Part shown: positions 1 to 11,281 of the stretch, piece after piece
Layout of the letters: each line of letters opens with the position of its first letter
Numbering within the stretch: the first letter of the stretch is position 1
Assembly (NCBI GenBank): GCA_036172665.1
Contig: CM069877.1
Coordinates: 27,615,001 to 27,679,000, forward strand
From: Prosopocoilus inquinatus
Lineage: Eukaryota > Arthropoda > Insecta > Coleoptera > Lucanidae
Direction of reading: 5' to 3'
DNA length: 64,000 bases
The notes under the pieces: model-generated
The model's database searches: none
Seen by the model: the letters and a program-made list of their open reading frames with translations, nothing else
What the model was told of the DNA's origin: nothing
Position numbers and translations under genes: made by a program

Positions 1-1889
1 AGAATCAGGAAGGCATGGAACAGAAGACACAGTTACTAATCCCCAAGAATAGGGTGCCAGAAGTTCTCAGGCAACTTCACGATGGAACTTCGGGAGGGCA
101 TCTGGGAGTTAAGAAGACTATGGAGAAGGTGCGCGAAAGATTTTACTGGATGAACTGCAAGGAAGACGTGAAGGATTGGTGCAGAAAGTGTGCAGTCTGC
201 GCAGCCAGTAACGGTCCCCACAGGCGGGGTAAGGCCCCCATGAGACAGTACAACGTTGGAAGTCCTTTTGAGAGAGTTGCCATCGATGTAGCCGGCCCGT
301 TTCCAGAAACGAATGGTGGAAACAAGTACATCGTCTTGGTAATGGACTACTTTAGCAAGTGGGTTGAAGCTTACGCCCTACCTAACCAAGAGGCAGTCAC
401 TATTGCGGAAGTCCTTGTCAGGGAATGGATCAGTCGGTATGGTGCACCTATGGAACTGCATTCAGACCAAGGAAGGAACATTGAATCGACCTTGTTCAAG
501 AACGTGTGTACTCTGCTCGGCGTACGAAAAACTAGAACAACTGCACTCCACCCACAGTCGGACGGAATGGTGGAAGGGTTCAATAGAACCATCAACCAAC
601 ATTTGTCCAAGGTCGTTTCCAATCATCAGAGGGACTGGGACACGTATATCCCCCTGTTTCTAATGGCATACCGCTCATCTGTTCATGAGACAACAGGGGA
701 GACTCCCGCGAAAGTGGTATTCGGGCGAGAGCCAAGACTGCCCTGCGACCTGAAGTTTGGTGTGAAGCCTGGCGAAGTCTCTGCCGACGAAGATTACGTG
801 AGCAAATTACGCAGGAAAATGGATGATATCCACAACCAAGTGCGTCACAATATACAGACGGCCAGCGATCGGATGAAGGAGCACTATGACATCAACGCTC
901 AACAAGGGGGATACCAACCTGGAGCACTGGTCTGGCTTTATAACCCCCAAAGACGTCGAGGCCTCTCCCCAAAATTGCAGACATCTTGGGAAGGTCCTTA
1001 CAAAGTGATGAAACGGATCAACGACGTCGTTTACCGCATCATGAAGGTCCCCCATGGCAAACCCAAAGTAATCCACTTCAACCGGATAGCCCCTTACCAT
1101 GGAGAAGCAGATGAAGGGACAGTACAAAGGGCGCAAGTTTCCGAAGTGAACTTCGAAACCTTCATGTCTCATCACGCCGAAGGAAGCAAGGCACGGTTTG
1201 GAGTGACCACGGAGAAACAACAAGATCTCTTTAAAGTGCCACTGGAGTACAGTCTGGCCCACTGCGTAGCAGAAGACCTGAAAATGTCCAAAGGAATCGC
1301 TCAGGTGTTTAGGAAGAAATTTGGCCAAATCGAGGAGCTACGAAGACAGCATCCCGTGGTAGGCAAGAGCTTGCAGATCATTGATTCGACGGCAGATCGG
1401 AGGCGCCACGTGCATTATTTAGTCACTAAGAAAACATCAAGCGGTAAACCTGACTATCAAAGTATGTGGAGAGCCCTATATAGCCTGAGGAGACAGCTAA
1501 TAGAGAACCATCAGATGAAGTTAGCCATCCCCAAATTGGGCTGCGGATTGGACGGACTAGACTGGAGAGTAATTCGAAGCATGCTGGAAGTCATCTTCCA
1601 CAGAACGGGAATTGAAGTCCTAGTCTGCAGCCACCACCCACAGGCAACAGTCAGCAACAGCAAAACCGTAGACTGCTACTTCTTCCAGACGGGAAGTTGC
1701 AAGAATGGGCCAGCATGTAGATTCCGACACCCTCCTTCAAGACTATCACCAGGAACATTTCGAGACGAAACGTTTTTAAGAAGGGGGCAGTGTGGCGCGC
1801 CACCCGGCTTAGCTCAAGGCGTCAAGAAGTCGGTTCGTTATGCGTCATTGGCTGCCACGCCACCGGGGTGGCGACATCGAACAGACTAG
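1..1889 (+). CDS. Gypsy Pol C-terminal part: integrase + TARG1-like macrodomain + CCCH finger (5' partial)
   Basis: The frame is open to the left edge; residues are counted from the ATG at 15, which is probably not the true start. The integrase has an H2C2 zinc domain (H22, H29, C59, C62), a DDE core (D91, D151, E187) and a GPY-like segment near 324-332. In place of a chromodomain, residues ~408-538 match the ADP-ribosyl-glycohydrolase macrodomain of the OARD1/TARG1 type: SLAHCVAEDLKMSKGIA, then VTKK, then KLGCGLDGLDW. The lysine (K472) and aspartate (D513) aligned with TARG1 K84 and D125 are both present. A CCCH zinc finger follows (C554-x7-C562-x5-C568-x3-H572). The stop lies ~99 bp inside the 3' LTR. 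In TARG1-family enzymes this fold removes ADP-ribose from acidic residues; that activity here is inference. Confidence 0.9.
   Translation, partial: NQEGMEQKTQLLIPKNRVPEVLRQLHDGTSGGHLGVKKTMEKVRERFYWMNCKEDVKDWCRKCAVCAASNGPHRRGKAPMRQYNVGSPFERVAIDVAGPFPETNGGNKYIVLVMDYFSKWVEAYALPNQEAVTIAEVLVREWISRYGAPMELHSDQGRNIESTLFKNVCTLLGVRKTRTTALHPQSDGMVEGFNRTINQHLSKVVSNHQRDWDTYIPLFLMAYRSSVHETTGETPAKVVFGREPRLPCDLKFGVKPGEVSADEDYVSKLRRKMDDIHNQVRHNIQTASDRMKEHYDINAQQGGYQPGALVWLYNPQRRRGLSPKLQTSWEGPYKVMKRINDVVYRIMKVPHGKPKVIHFNRIAPYHGEADEGTVQRAQVSEVNFETFMSHHAEGSKARFGVTTEKQQDLFKVPLEYSLAHCVAEDLKMSKGIAQVFRKKFGQIEELRRQHPVVGKSLQIIDSTADRRRHVHYLVTKKTSSGKPDYQSMWRALYSLRRQLIENHQMKLAIPKLGCGLDGLDWRVIRSMLEVIFHRTGIEVLVCSHHPQATVSNSKTVDCYFFQTGSCKNGPACRFRHPPSRLSPGTFRDETFLRRGQCGAPPGLAQGVKKSVRYASLAATPPGWRHRTD
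1778..1790 (+). other. Polypurine tract of the gypsy element
   Basis: The purine-rich run AAGAAGGGGGCAG directly abuts the TGTGG start of the 3' LTR. This is the usual place for the plus-strand primer in LTR retrotransposon reverse transcription. It also lies within the pol reading frame, so it is both coding and cis-acting. Confidence 0.75.
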
Positions 1890-2142
1890 ACTTTTCCGGC
1901 GATGGAACAAACTCGAATCTTCCAGCGTGGAGAATTCGCGACGGCCGCAAACGATATAAAATCGGCCAAAGTTGACTCACGAGTCAGTCGAATTCTAACA
2001 GCGATCGTCGAAGTTAGATTTTTAGTGTGTAAATAAATTGTTACAATTAAATTAGTTTGTAAGCGTTATTAAATTACGATTAAGTTTTTACGGAGTGTTT
2101 TATTCGTTTAAATAAATAAACATAAACCCTAGAAACGTAACA
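1791..2142 (+). repeat. 3' LTR of the macrodomain gypsy
   Basis: The ~352-bp LTR begins TGTGGCGCGCC next to the polypurine tract and ends CGTAACA. A TATA-like box (GATATAAAA) lies near 1,952 and AATAAA signals near 2,031 and 2,111. The 5' LTR is outside the window, so age cannot be estimated. The first ~99 bp encode the end of Pol. Confidence 0.75.
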
Positions 2143-2149
2143 ATATATA

Positions 2150-2590
2150 TATACATTTGGCTACCTTTACCATGCCCGGTATGTTTCGCAGGCACTCAGA
2201 AGCCCGCGCTTTCCTCTATAGCTACAGCTGTATATTTCATGTTATTATGGTTGATAATTGCGTATAAGTGGTGGGACCATGAGAGGGGTAAAGTATTTTG
2301 ACATACAATTCAATATGTATCATACAAGTCTTAGGAAGTCACACTCGTCTTTCGTAGTACACGAAGCCCATTTGTATATTTGTACATGCAGCGCCGATAA
2401 TACGAATCCCAACACTGTTGCCTAATTGTTCGCAAGTGAGTCATTTTTATGGTGCAGTTTTCTGGAGTTTGAAAAGATTATATTATTTAAAGTAGGTCAG
2501 CTATAAAATTATTGTAATTTCGATATGCCGGTGTGTTTGCATACCGAGTGTCCACTTTGAATACATGCCACAGCAATTTCAGTGCATTTT
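2150..2590 (+). repeat. Upstream-region repeat, copy 1
   Basis: This stretch closely resembles 5,722-6,090, starting with ATACATTTGGCTACCTTTAC and sharing blocks such as GCCGATAATACGAATCCCAAC. The second copy lies directly upstream of the first exon of the recombinase gene at 6,119, so this copy looks like a duplicated promoter/5' region without its gene. A short acidic open stretch near 3,143-3,215 could be a remnant exon. Confidence 0.55.
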
Positions 2591-3542
2591 TGTTTTTAAT
2601 TGCAAATGCCTGTTTTCCCATTATTATTATTTATATTTATCCCAATATTTTAAATTAAAAATTAATGAATTCTTAACACTCCTGCTTAATTATTTTTCAT
2701 CGTAACTCTTCAAATGTTTTCACGAATCGTTGGTTGATTTAAGTCCAGAATCTCATATTCTTTTCCTAAGCGTCGAATAAATATCGTCAGTTATAGAAAC
2801 CCCTGCTCGATACTCAGCTCTAGCGGTAGATATTGGGCCCTTTCAGATATTCAAAATTCGGTTAAACATTTTTCCATAGCTTATCACGGGCTTCGTAGTG
2901 AATCTGCTCAGATAATTTACTGCAAATATTTTTTTCTACGACCCTTTATGAAAAGACATTTTTTTTGTCACCGAATACTTCCTAGTGAGGAAAAATTTGA
3001 TAACGTTAACTTTGGTCATTAGAGACGAAAGTTACATACTAATTTTTCAACTCCGTCTAGTTGCCTGCCGTCACTGAGTCGCGTCATTAATTATTATTTT
3101 GTTATTATTATATTAATTTGTGTTGTTCTTCATAGCTTTATCATGATTTCTGATTCCGAAAGTGATTTAGATCTTCCCAATACTCCACCAAAAACAGAGA
3201 ATCAGAAACAAATGTAGATAGACTTTTTTTCATATTTTTATAGAACCCAAAATAGCGCAACTTTTTTTCTAATTTAAGCGTCTATGTATCTCACAGTTTA
3301 CGAGATCCCCAAAATGTCCCTTTAATTAGTTGTAAACCTGTATATTGACATTTTACTACATCACTTATTTTATCGCAGTAGAATTTTGTTATATTGAGAA
3401 TAGTTGACAATAGTACAAAATTTATTAAAACATTTCAAAATATTTTTCATTTATACATAACTTTAATGTTGACCACAAGAAAACTTTTCTAATACAATGT
3501 AATCTTTTGTAATTTTAGGCCTCATGAATGTTTGTTAAATTG
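2591..3542. other. AT-rich intergenic DNA, no gene seen
   Basis: No long reading frame, RNA gene or clear repeat is visible. A short acidic open stretch beginning ATGATTTCTGATTCC near 3,143 ends after about 25 codons. Confidence 0.5.
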
Positions 3543-3567
3543 GCTTACGGTTGGAACCGCGTCACTC

Positions 3568-3632
3568 AGATTTCTTCTACTGCCGACGTTTCGTTCTTCA
3601 TTGCAGAAGAACTTCCCCAGGGGTGCTGCTAA
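3568..3632 (-). ncRNA. Decayed hammerhead ribozyme, minus arm
   Basis: On the minus strand, CTGGGGA (canonical CTGANGA with A6 replaced by G) is followed by a perfect 7-bp stem II (GTTCTTC/GAAGAAC) and then GAAACGTC, where C17 would be the cleavage position. The core mutation should impair cleavage. Helix III would have no loop, as in dimer-type ribozymes of Penelope-like elements. Confidence 0.45.
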
Positions 3633-3671
3633 TGGTACCGCTACTGCTGCTTCTCGTTCGTCGTTGAGACT

Positions 3672-3750
3672 GCAGCAGCAGCCCTGAGGAAGTGCTTCTG
3701 CAATGAAAAACGAAATGTCGGCAGTAGAAGAAATCCGAATGACGCGATTC
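3672..3750 (+). ncRNA. Decayed hammerhead ribozyme, plus arm
   Basis: The plus arm keeps the core CTGAGGA (3,684-3,690) and GAAATGTC (3,712-3,719), but stem II (GTGCTTC versus GAAAAAC) has two mismatches. Each arm has lost a different part of the fold, so the ancestor was probably functional while neither copy now looks active. Confidence 0.4.
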
Positions 3751-3766
3751 CAACCGGAAGACAATT

Positions 3767-4719
3767 CAAGAAAGTACTAAATTATTATTATTAAATCTAC
3801 ATATATGAGCGAGGCTTCATTCCGGAACACGTGGACTTCTCTCACATGAATCTGATGTTGCATTCTCCGTAATCCCTTTTTCGACGAGGCACTTTTGTAC
3901 AGCGGCAATTTACTAGAAACTCCACCTGAAGAAATTGCCGGTTTGGTGCAGCAGAGACGAGGACTTGGCTAATTTCACAGCCGGCCGGACAGTCTCGTTT
4001 AAAAGATGCTCTAACGTCGGTCAGATATGCACAATCTTGATTGTAGACATTGTCCACGCGTTGATAATGTCCAATCCACCGATGGAGATTTCGACCGGTT
4101 TGTGTGGCAGGAAAATAATCCATAAGACGATAGCCCGGTGGGCAGGAATCCCCTAATAATCAACCTGCCATTTGCATGCCAGCAGCATCAACACCCTCCG
4201 TGCATGGAAGGTAATCAATGCCATGAACTTGCACCTTGCACTTGCACATCAAAATCAAAAGCGTAATGATTTAAATCATTTTCGGTTATGTATGGGTAGG
4301 TAAGACACAGAACTATAAAACTGAACTGGACTGTATGAATGTTACCATTAAATTGCCAATTCGGATAAAATGGTATAGAGTTAATCATAAGTTACGTGCC
4401 GTTACGTAATTTATTCCAAACTGAAAATAAATATTTAACTTTCCTTCGGCAATGATAGTACAACTAAAGAGGAAAAGTATACTAGTGACTTCCAGAGGTT
4501 TGGCATCCTCGCAAGAAGTGGCAACGACTTATCAGCTTGTTTTGTATGCTGTATATACAACCCCACAAAAGTTAACAATCTTGTCCCCTCTTTTGACATT
4601 CGGATTTAGGAAGCACCCGTAATTACGAATGTCATAAATTTATATGAATATACAAACGGAAACACTCGGAAGCTAGGTAGCCTTTTCTATGTGCTGGAAG
4701 TGATTACTTACCACCTATA
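3767..4719. other. Intergenic, no gene seen
   Basis: Only short frames are present, and none resembles a known domain. The part at 3,840-4,160 is less AT-rich than its surroundings and may be an unrecognised element fragment. Confidence 0.45.
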
Positions 4720-5721
4720 TACAGGGTGTTACTAAACTTATGTCATTAATTAAAACCACAAACTGCACTCAAGGAAAGAAACAAAATTGGTTACATAACC
4801 TTGGGGAAGAAAACCATAATAATCTCGATAAAAATATTAGTTAATTTTGAACAAAATTGTTTGAGAAGCGCTGGTTGGGATTTAAATGTCCCTGCTGGGC
4901 TTGCTTGATAGTCTTATCTGCCATTCACGAATGAACAAACTCATAAATCCTGGTTGTAAGGTAGATCATGTCTGTCCTTCGCAAGAAAGAACGCTTGTGC
5001 GTCAACTGTTGTCCATCCAATGTTAAACCGATTGCAGTTCGAATTATTTAGTATTATTAATAAATAAACTTAATTTAGCACTTGTTTACGGAACTGAAAA
5101 GAAATCGAATGTTAGTTTGTACTAATAAATACTTCCTGAAAAGGAGATCTCGCATCGCCTGAGATAGACTGCGATAAATATTCCGAAACGAAAACAACGA
5201 AATGTGCGGACAGGTTCGTTGCAAGTATCGCTTATCGAAATACGACTAAATTTTTCGGAGTCGTATTACAGCATCGGAAAGGTTAGGAAAATTCCTTATT
5301 AATTGTAGCATTTACAGTAAAAACAAAAGGACATCCACTGTTTATACAAATTAATGGATATTATAGCGACAAAAAGCAGCGCGATTATTAAATTGACAAT
5401 CTGAACTAATAATTTTATAATACATTTTTCTGCATCTGATCCCAACATCCGGAGTTAACCCTTGCCTGGATTTTTGTGAGTATAACGACATAAACGTAAA
5501 TAAAAGAATCAAGACGTGTGCTCCATTGATAAATAGAACGTGCTTAATTGTCCAAACAACTAGTGAGTTACCAGAGGTTTTAAAACAAATGGGGCTACAC
5601 CTTTGCGATCGGTCAATTAAAGTAACAACCCTTTATTACCTTTAAAATTCGGAGAATGTACCCTCTGTGTAATTAGGAATTCACTGTTTCAATTAATGAC
5701 ATATGTTTGATAACACCCTGT
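4720..5721. mobile_element. MITE, ~1 kb, TA target site
   Basis: Ends are inverted: TACAGGGTGTTACTAAACTT on the left and AACACCCTGTA on the right, with similarity continuing for about 35 bp, and both ends abut TA. There is no transposase frame. The TACAGGGTG terminus and TA target fit non-autonomous Tc1/mariner-group elements. It sits immediately before upstream-region repeat copy 2. Confidence 0.7.
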
Positions 5722-6118
5722 ATACATTTGGCTACCTTTACCAAGCCCGGTACGTTTCGCAGGCACTCAGGAGTCCGGGCATTCCCCTATAGCTACGGCT
5801 GTGTATTTCGTGTTGTTATGGTTGATAATTGCGTAGATGCAGGGGCAGCCTGAGAGGGGTAAAATATTTTGAGATACAATGCAAGATGTAGCCACACTTG
5901 TTTTTCATAGTATACGTAGCCCATTTGTATATTCGTATATGTAGTGCCGATAATACGAATCCCAACATTGTTACTGTTTGTATAAACAGTGAATCATTTT
6001 GAATACGGCAAACTTACGTCTGGAGTGGCTTCAAAAGGTTGCGCAACATTAAGTCGGTTATAAAATTATTTCAAGTTCGATTTTCCTGTGGCTTGTATGT
6101 CCTTAGAATTGAGCAATA
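5722..6118 (+). promoter_or_regulatory. Upstream region of recombinase locus A (repeat copy 2)
   Basis: This is the second copy of the 2,150-2,590 repeat. It leads straight into the putative first exon at 6,119, so it probably contains the promoter and 5' leader. No clear TATA box stands out. Its role is inferred from position only. Confidence 0.4.
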
Positions 6119-7889
6119 TGGATCGAACCAATTTCTTAATAAGTTTAGCAGAACAGAATAAAACAGGTAAGTGAATAATTATTTTTTAAGTTACGTTTAA
6201 AATTAATAATATAACCGAGAAAACATTTTTCGCAATTTTTCTATCGTTACTCTAATTTTTTTGAAATAGTCAACGTTCTCTAATTGCTGTAAAGAAAATA
6301 TTAGACTAACTGTGGAGGTAAATATTCATAATAAATATTATTACTCAAAAAATTTTATTCGAAAATTAAACGCATTTTGAAGGCACGTGAAAATGCTTCA
6401 ATTCTCATTTATAACGTCTGAAATAACTGACAATCAGGCTATTTTTGTTCTTTTCCTAAGAATTAAAATTAGTAATAATTAATTTTTGCAGCTCATGTTA
6501 GAGACGTAGGGGAAGTAACTATAGCTCTTAATGGTTTGACATCCTCACCTGCCGAATCCATTCGTGATGATTTTGAGCAAGAAAACGACTTTGTAGTAAT
6601 TGTAGTTTCACTTTTAATGTACAGCGGGGGATATTCTGTAACTACTAGCAAGCTGTTAAAATTAAAAAAAAAAATTGGGGAAGATTTTTTAACTTATTAG
6701 TAGGATATTAAAATTTAAAAGTACTTTAAAATTTAAAATATTGCTTTTTGATTGGTTGTCTCAGCGGCAATGAAAATTAACAGTGCTTTAAATTTAGTGC
6801 TTTTGGTGCAGAATAGACCCCAGTGACCGCCAAAAAATTCGCACCAAACGGGAAAAACGTTGATTTTTGATTTTTTTATTAGTAGTAATTTATGTATCTT
6901 CGATGGCTAAACATGAACTAGCCAGATCTAGTAAACCGTTTTTAGTGTGAAAGAAAAATGACTCTGTTGTAAATGATCAGCATTGGAACATTGTAATAAG
7001 TAAAAATTATATTTTGCTCGTCAAAATTTTAATAGAATCCACTAGGTTTCTGTGTAGGAATACATCGTTTGATACCGAAATACATTTGGCTGATGGATAT
7101 TTTTTAAAAGTCAAGATTTATTGTTTTTATTTCGAAAGAAATAATAGTTAGTCACGATTTGGCGCACCCTATCATACCAAAAATTGCTTAACAGGGCTGT
7201 TTAGCTCATATTTGGTTATCGAACATGCACAAATTCTTGGGGTAAAAGTTTTTTGAAAAAAATTCCAAATAATTTTTTTGTCTGATTGGTTCGCATTTTT
7301 GGCGGTTGCTGAATAATTATTGTAATTCTAATTCCGCAAGTTCCTATTTAAAATGGTTATTTTAATGAACCAAATAGAGGAGTAGTCTGAAGAGTTTCCA
7401 AGATTTTGAAGATAGTGGTAGCGAATATATTCCATCTCCAAATTCTGAAAATTCATCTGATTCAGAATCTGTAGTCATTCCGTACATAAAAGAGGCATGT
7501 AGTTATCGGCACATTCTTGGTTGCAAATATAGTAATTTGTTAAACTCCTCCAGATTTCTATAGGTGAAGACTTGCAATTAGATGGTATTTCAAATATCAA
7601 AAATTTACGAAATGAAGAAGTTTTGACTTCTACAGATAACGTTTCTTTAATAAGTAACCATTCAAATGTCATCGAACACACTTCGTCACCAGCTACCGTA
7701 AGAACTAGTTATTTTGAGATAACACTTACGCGTGCACTTATTTCTTTTAGTTTTCAGCAGGGTCGTGCATGACTTCTGAACAGATTTACACAGATCAAAA
7801 TAATATCGCACAAATAGCAGAACATACTGTTAGATTTTAATTTCTGAGCGAAGCTGAATATTGGTTGTAGTAATGGATTTTTTCTGTAG

Positions 7890-9503
7890 GGGAAAAAACA
7901 ACATTATATAAAAAGCGCTTCTGCTAGGGAAAGGCCTACAATATGCCCAATATATTTTGAGGATGTTATTACCCATTTTACAAGGCATCTTTTTCGGCAC
8001 CACCCAAAAAATAAGGAAGTGCAGTTACTTAAAAGTTTGAAACCACGAAGTAAAGAACGATTAGATCTCGTAGCTTCATTGCGGAAGCAAGGATATTTCC
8101 ATTTAAAAAATGAAAAAGGAGTTTTAAATCCAGTCAGACGTTCAAAGGATCCAAATGTAGATTATTTCGTGTGTACTTTCTGCTTGGGTTATTATAGTAA
8201 AAGAATTTTGTATAAACACGTCAAAATCTGTAAAAAGTGCCCTACAAATTTTCCAAAACCCGGAAAATATAGCTTGTCCAAATCTCAAACTTTTTCAGCA
8301 TCAATAGATTCCAGGTACCACGATTTTCTAAAACAATCTCGATTAAGGGCAGAGGTGTTCGACTTAATGCGTCCAGATGATATCAGCTCAGTAGCAAAGA
8401 AGGATCCGAAAATTTGCCTCTACGGAGAAACGCTCCTGAACAAGCACAAGAGGCAACACATTGCTAATGCTGTTTCGAATAAATTAAGAGAAATGAGTAG
8501 ACTCTTGATAGCTTTAAGATCGCTTGATAACCAAATTAAAGGACTGTTTGATGCGTTAAAACCAGAATACTTTGGATTATTTGTGTCTGCAGCTAAGCTC
8601 ATCAGCGGCTATAATACTGAAACAAAAAATTTCAAAGCGCCGTCACTTGCCTTGCATATGGAGACAAATTTAAAAACTCTGTGCGAAGTCGCTCTAAAAC
8701 TAGTGATAGAAAAAAAGAAAATTTCAACCATTACATGGGAAGACGGATCTGAGAAGAAAAAAGAAATCAAGGAACTAAAAAGATTGATAGATTGGCACTG
8801 GTGTAGCGAGTTGTCAAGTCTAGCTTTAAAAAATCTGAAAGAAAAGAATTGGGAAAAACCAATACAGTTGCCTTCGACAAGTGACATTTTTGCCCTTCAG
8901 ACTCACATAAATACTCTTGCAGATGACGCATATTGCAAACTAAATATGGAAAATTCTAAAATTAGAGAAAATTATAAAATTTTGACTGAATGCGTTTTGG
9001 CACTAACGATAATGTTTAATCGCAAACGAGTCGGCGACGTTCAATATCTGAAAATCGAAACATATACCTCATCTGTTGGAAATTCCAAAAATGATGAGGC
9101 TTTCATGAAAATACTTACTCCAGTAGAAAAACTATTGACAGAAAAGTTTGAGAGTCGTTACAGGTGGAAAGCGTTCAAAACCAGTTCCCATTTTATTTTC
9201 CAATAGATTGCAAAAATTCATATCAACTCTACTTGAAATTAGAAATACTACTTCTGTGGTGCCGAAAGAAAATGTGTATTTGTTTGCCAATCCAGGCTCC
9301 CAAAACAGGTGGATGAGTGGAGCCAACGTTATGCGAAAATTCGCTGTGAAATGTGGAGCCAAAAATGCAACGCTTCTAACCTCGACCAGATTTAGAAAGC
9401 ATATTGCTACCACATTACAACTAATGGATATGGAAGGAAATGAAATGGAGCAAGTTGCCACTTTCATGGGTCATACGAAGAAAACCCAAGAAGAATTTTA
9501 CAG
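7890..9503 (+). pseudogene. Locus A main exon: zinc fingers and recombinase catalytic domain
   Basis: The exon starts after an acceptor (TTTCTGTAG) and ends at ACAG/GTACGT. It first encodes a finger-like CPIYFEDVITHFTRH and then CTFCLGYYSKRILYKHVKIC. The catalytic part shows box I FNRKRVGDVQYL (R-I), a GGKRSKPVP lysine strand, box II TSTRFRKHIAT (the usual HxxR histidine replaced by T) and FMGHTKKTQEEFY, where histidine and tyrosine are nine residues apart as in tyrosine recombinases. A single-base frameshift near 9,146 separates the fingers and core from the catalytic end. Confidence 0.75.
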
Positions 9504-11105
9504 GTACGTTTTACTCATAGTCTAAAAGCTAGGGACGGATTAACTCAAGTCATTTCAACAAACTTGAAAATGTGTAGATAAGTATGTAGAGATTCTGAAT
9601 ACAGAACCGAGCGTCTTAGACTCTGAGATAGCCGGAAAGAAAAGCCATTTAGACCGGAAGATATGAAAAAAATGTGCATACTTAAGGCATATCAACAAGG
9701 CTGAGTTCTTAATATGTTCATGTTATATTTATTCCATACATATTAGTAAAAAATATTGTCCGACGTAATAGACGCCGCAATATCAAAAATAAGTGAGTCC
9801 TGCCGTCTAAAAAAGGTTGTGTGACAAATTAATTTCTGACCTTGACCTATTCGATTAATATTTACTCATTAATATTAAAAAAAAAAATTACGACTATTTA
9901 CCGGCATCTATTATGTCTGACAATACTTTTTACTGATATGCAATAAATATAATATTGACATATTAAAAAATCTGTGTTCAAAGCCTTTCTACGATGTGTT
10001 TTTTCAAAAATGCCGTAAAGAGTGCCATGGAAAGTAAAAGTCATCTAAATTAAATTAAAACCACTGCATCATTTTGAAAAGAAATTTGGAAAATGAATAA
10101 TTTATTTGAACTTGGAAGCTAACAAATGCCAAATCTGACAATTTGAAGTACATGAATGGAGCTAAGACATGAATTTATATTTTTAAGCCACTCCTTATGG
10201 CGTTTAAAATAAAAAACACATTTTACCTTTCTACTCACTTTTAGGCTTGTTAAAATGACTTAAGTAAATCTGTTTTGCACCCTACAGTTATTTTCTTTAG
10301 ATTACCTCAGGATATATACAGCCTGTAATCAAATAAGTTTCACCTATTAAAACTGTAAGTTCTTTATCACTTAAGTAAGTGATTTCTGCAAATATGAATT
10401 TTATTGGTGAAAAATTAAAGAAATTAAAACCTCCCCAGAGCCCGGAAACTTTTTGTTTGAAAACCTCTGACTGGCCGTGTATCAGTTTCTACAAGCGCAT
10501 CATAAAACGTCGTAAAACAATAAAGCGTCATCGAACTGAAGGGCACTGGGTTAAAATCATCGCTTATGTAATTCCATAACGGAACAGAATTATAAATATC
10601 CATCGCGTTGCTTATTAAATTAATCAATTTTCTTAATTTTCACGTAATTGTTAATAGTTTTCTGCTTACAAAACTGTAAAAATAAATAAAAATTAGAAAT
10701 TCCATTTTCTAAAATTATTTTACTAATTCATACGTATTCATCGTGTACTTTATTTGCTAGTCGTCAATAAACTGCATTGTTATTTCTTTATTGCGCAAAA
10801 TGTTTAAGAATGTCTTTTCTTTCTGCATTTCGGAAAATCATTATTGAATGCAGTCATCGCTTTTATTATTTTGTGGAGCCAAAACAATAAAGCGTCATCG
10901 CACTCGAACTACGAAGAAACGTATTCGTTAGTGGAAATAATTAACATAGCGTCAATCAATCAAAGCGACTAATAATTTTTTCAAATCACTTTAAAACGCC
11001 AAATTAGCACTGTATTGTCGATTATCTAATGAAACAGATTTAATTCTGATTAATGCAAGCAGATTTAAATTGTTCTGCTTTAAAATAGTGAGAAAACCCC
11101 TCGAC

Positions 11106-11185
11106 CACATTAATTCACTGAAAGCGAATACGTATTTCGGTAACGAAGTTACCATCTTCAGCGCTAAACTGATATTAAACTTTAA
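11106..11185 (-). ncRNA. Hammerhead ribozyme in PLE 3' region (minus strand)
   Basis: This is the mirror copy of the 12,165-12,240 ribozyme. The core complement TCTTCAG lies at 11,155-11,161 with the same stem II and the same palindromic helix III. Transcription from either side of the PLE would therefore yield one intact ribozyme and one antisense copy. Confidence 0.75.
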
Positions 11186-11281
11186 AACAACAAATAAACT
11201 AAACTAGACTAGCCGCACTCCCCCCCTCACTTTCTTTGTACCGTATTATGCATGCAAAGCAAACCGGGATTCTTCGAAAAT

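Larger units (their letters stand above)
1..2142 (+). mobile_element. Ty3/gypsy LTR retrotransposon, 3' portion
   Basis: The window opens inside the pol gene of a Ty3/gypsy element and runs to the end of its 3' LTR. Visible parts in order are integrase, a macrodomain, a CCCH zinc finger, a polypurine tract and an LTR that begins TGTGG and ends AACA. Gag, protease, reverse transcriptase and the 5' LTR lie upstream of the window. The coding part is clearly more GC-rich than the surrounding AT-rich DNA. The visible reading frame has no stop or frameshift, which suggests recent activity. Confidence 0.93.
3543..3766. repeat. Inverted repeat pair with decayed hammerhead motifs
   Basis: Arms at about 3,543-3,630 and 3,672-3,766 are imperfect reverse complements around a short spacer. 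Both contain a block ending GAAACGTC or GAAATGTC followed by GGCAGTAGAAGAAATC, the style of sequence found in Penelope-like pseudo-LTRs carrying hammerhead ribozymes. No protein-coding PLE part is attached. Confidence 0.6.
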
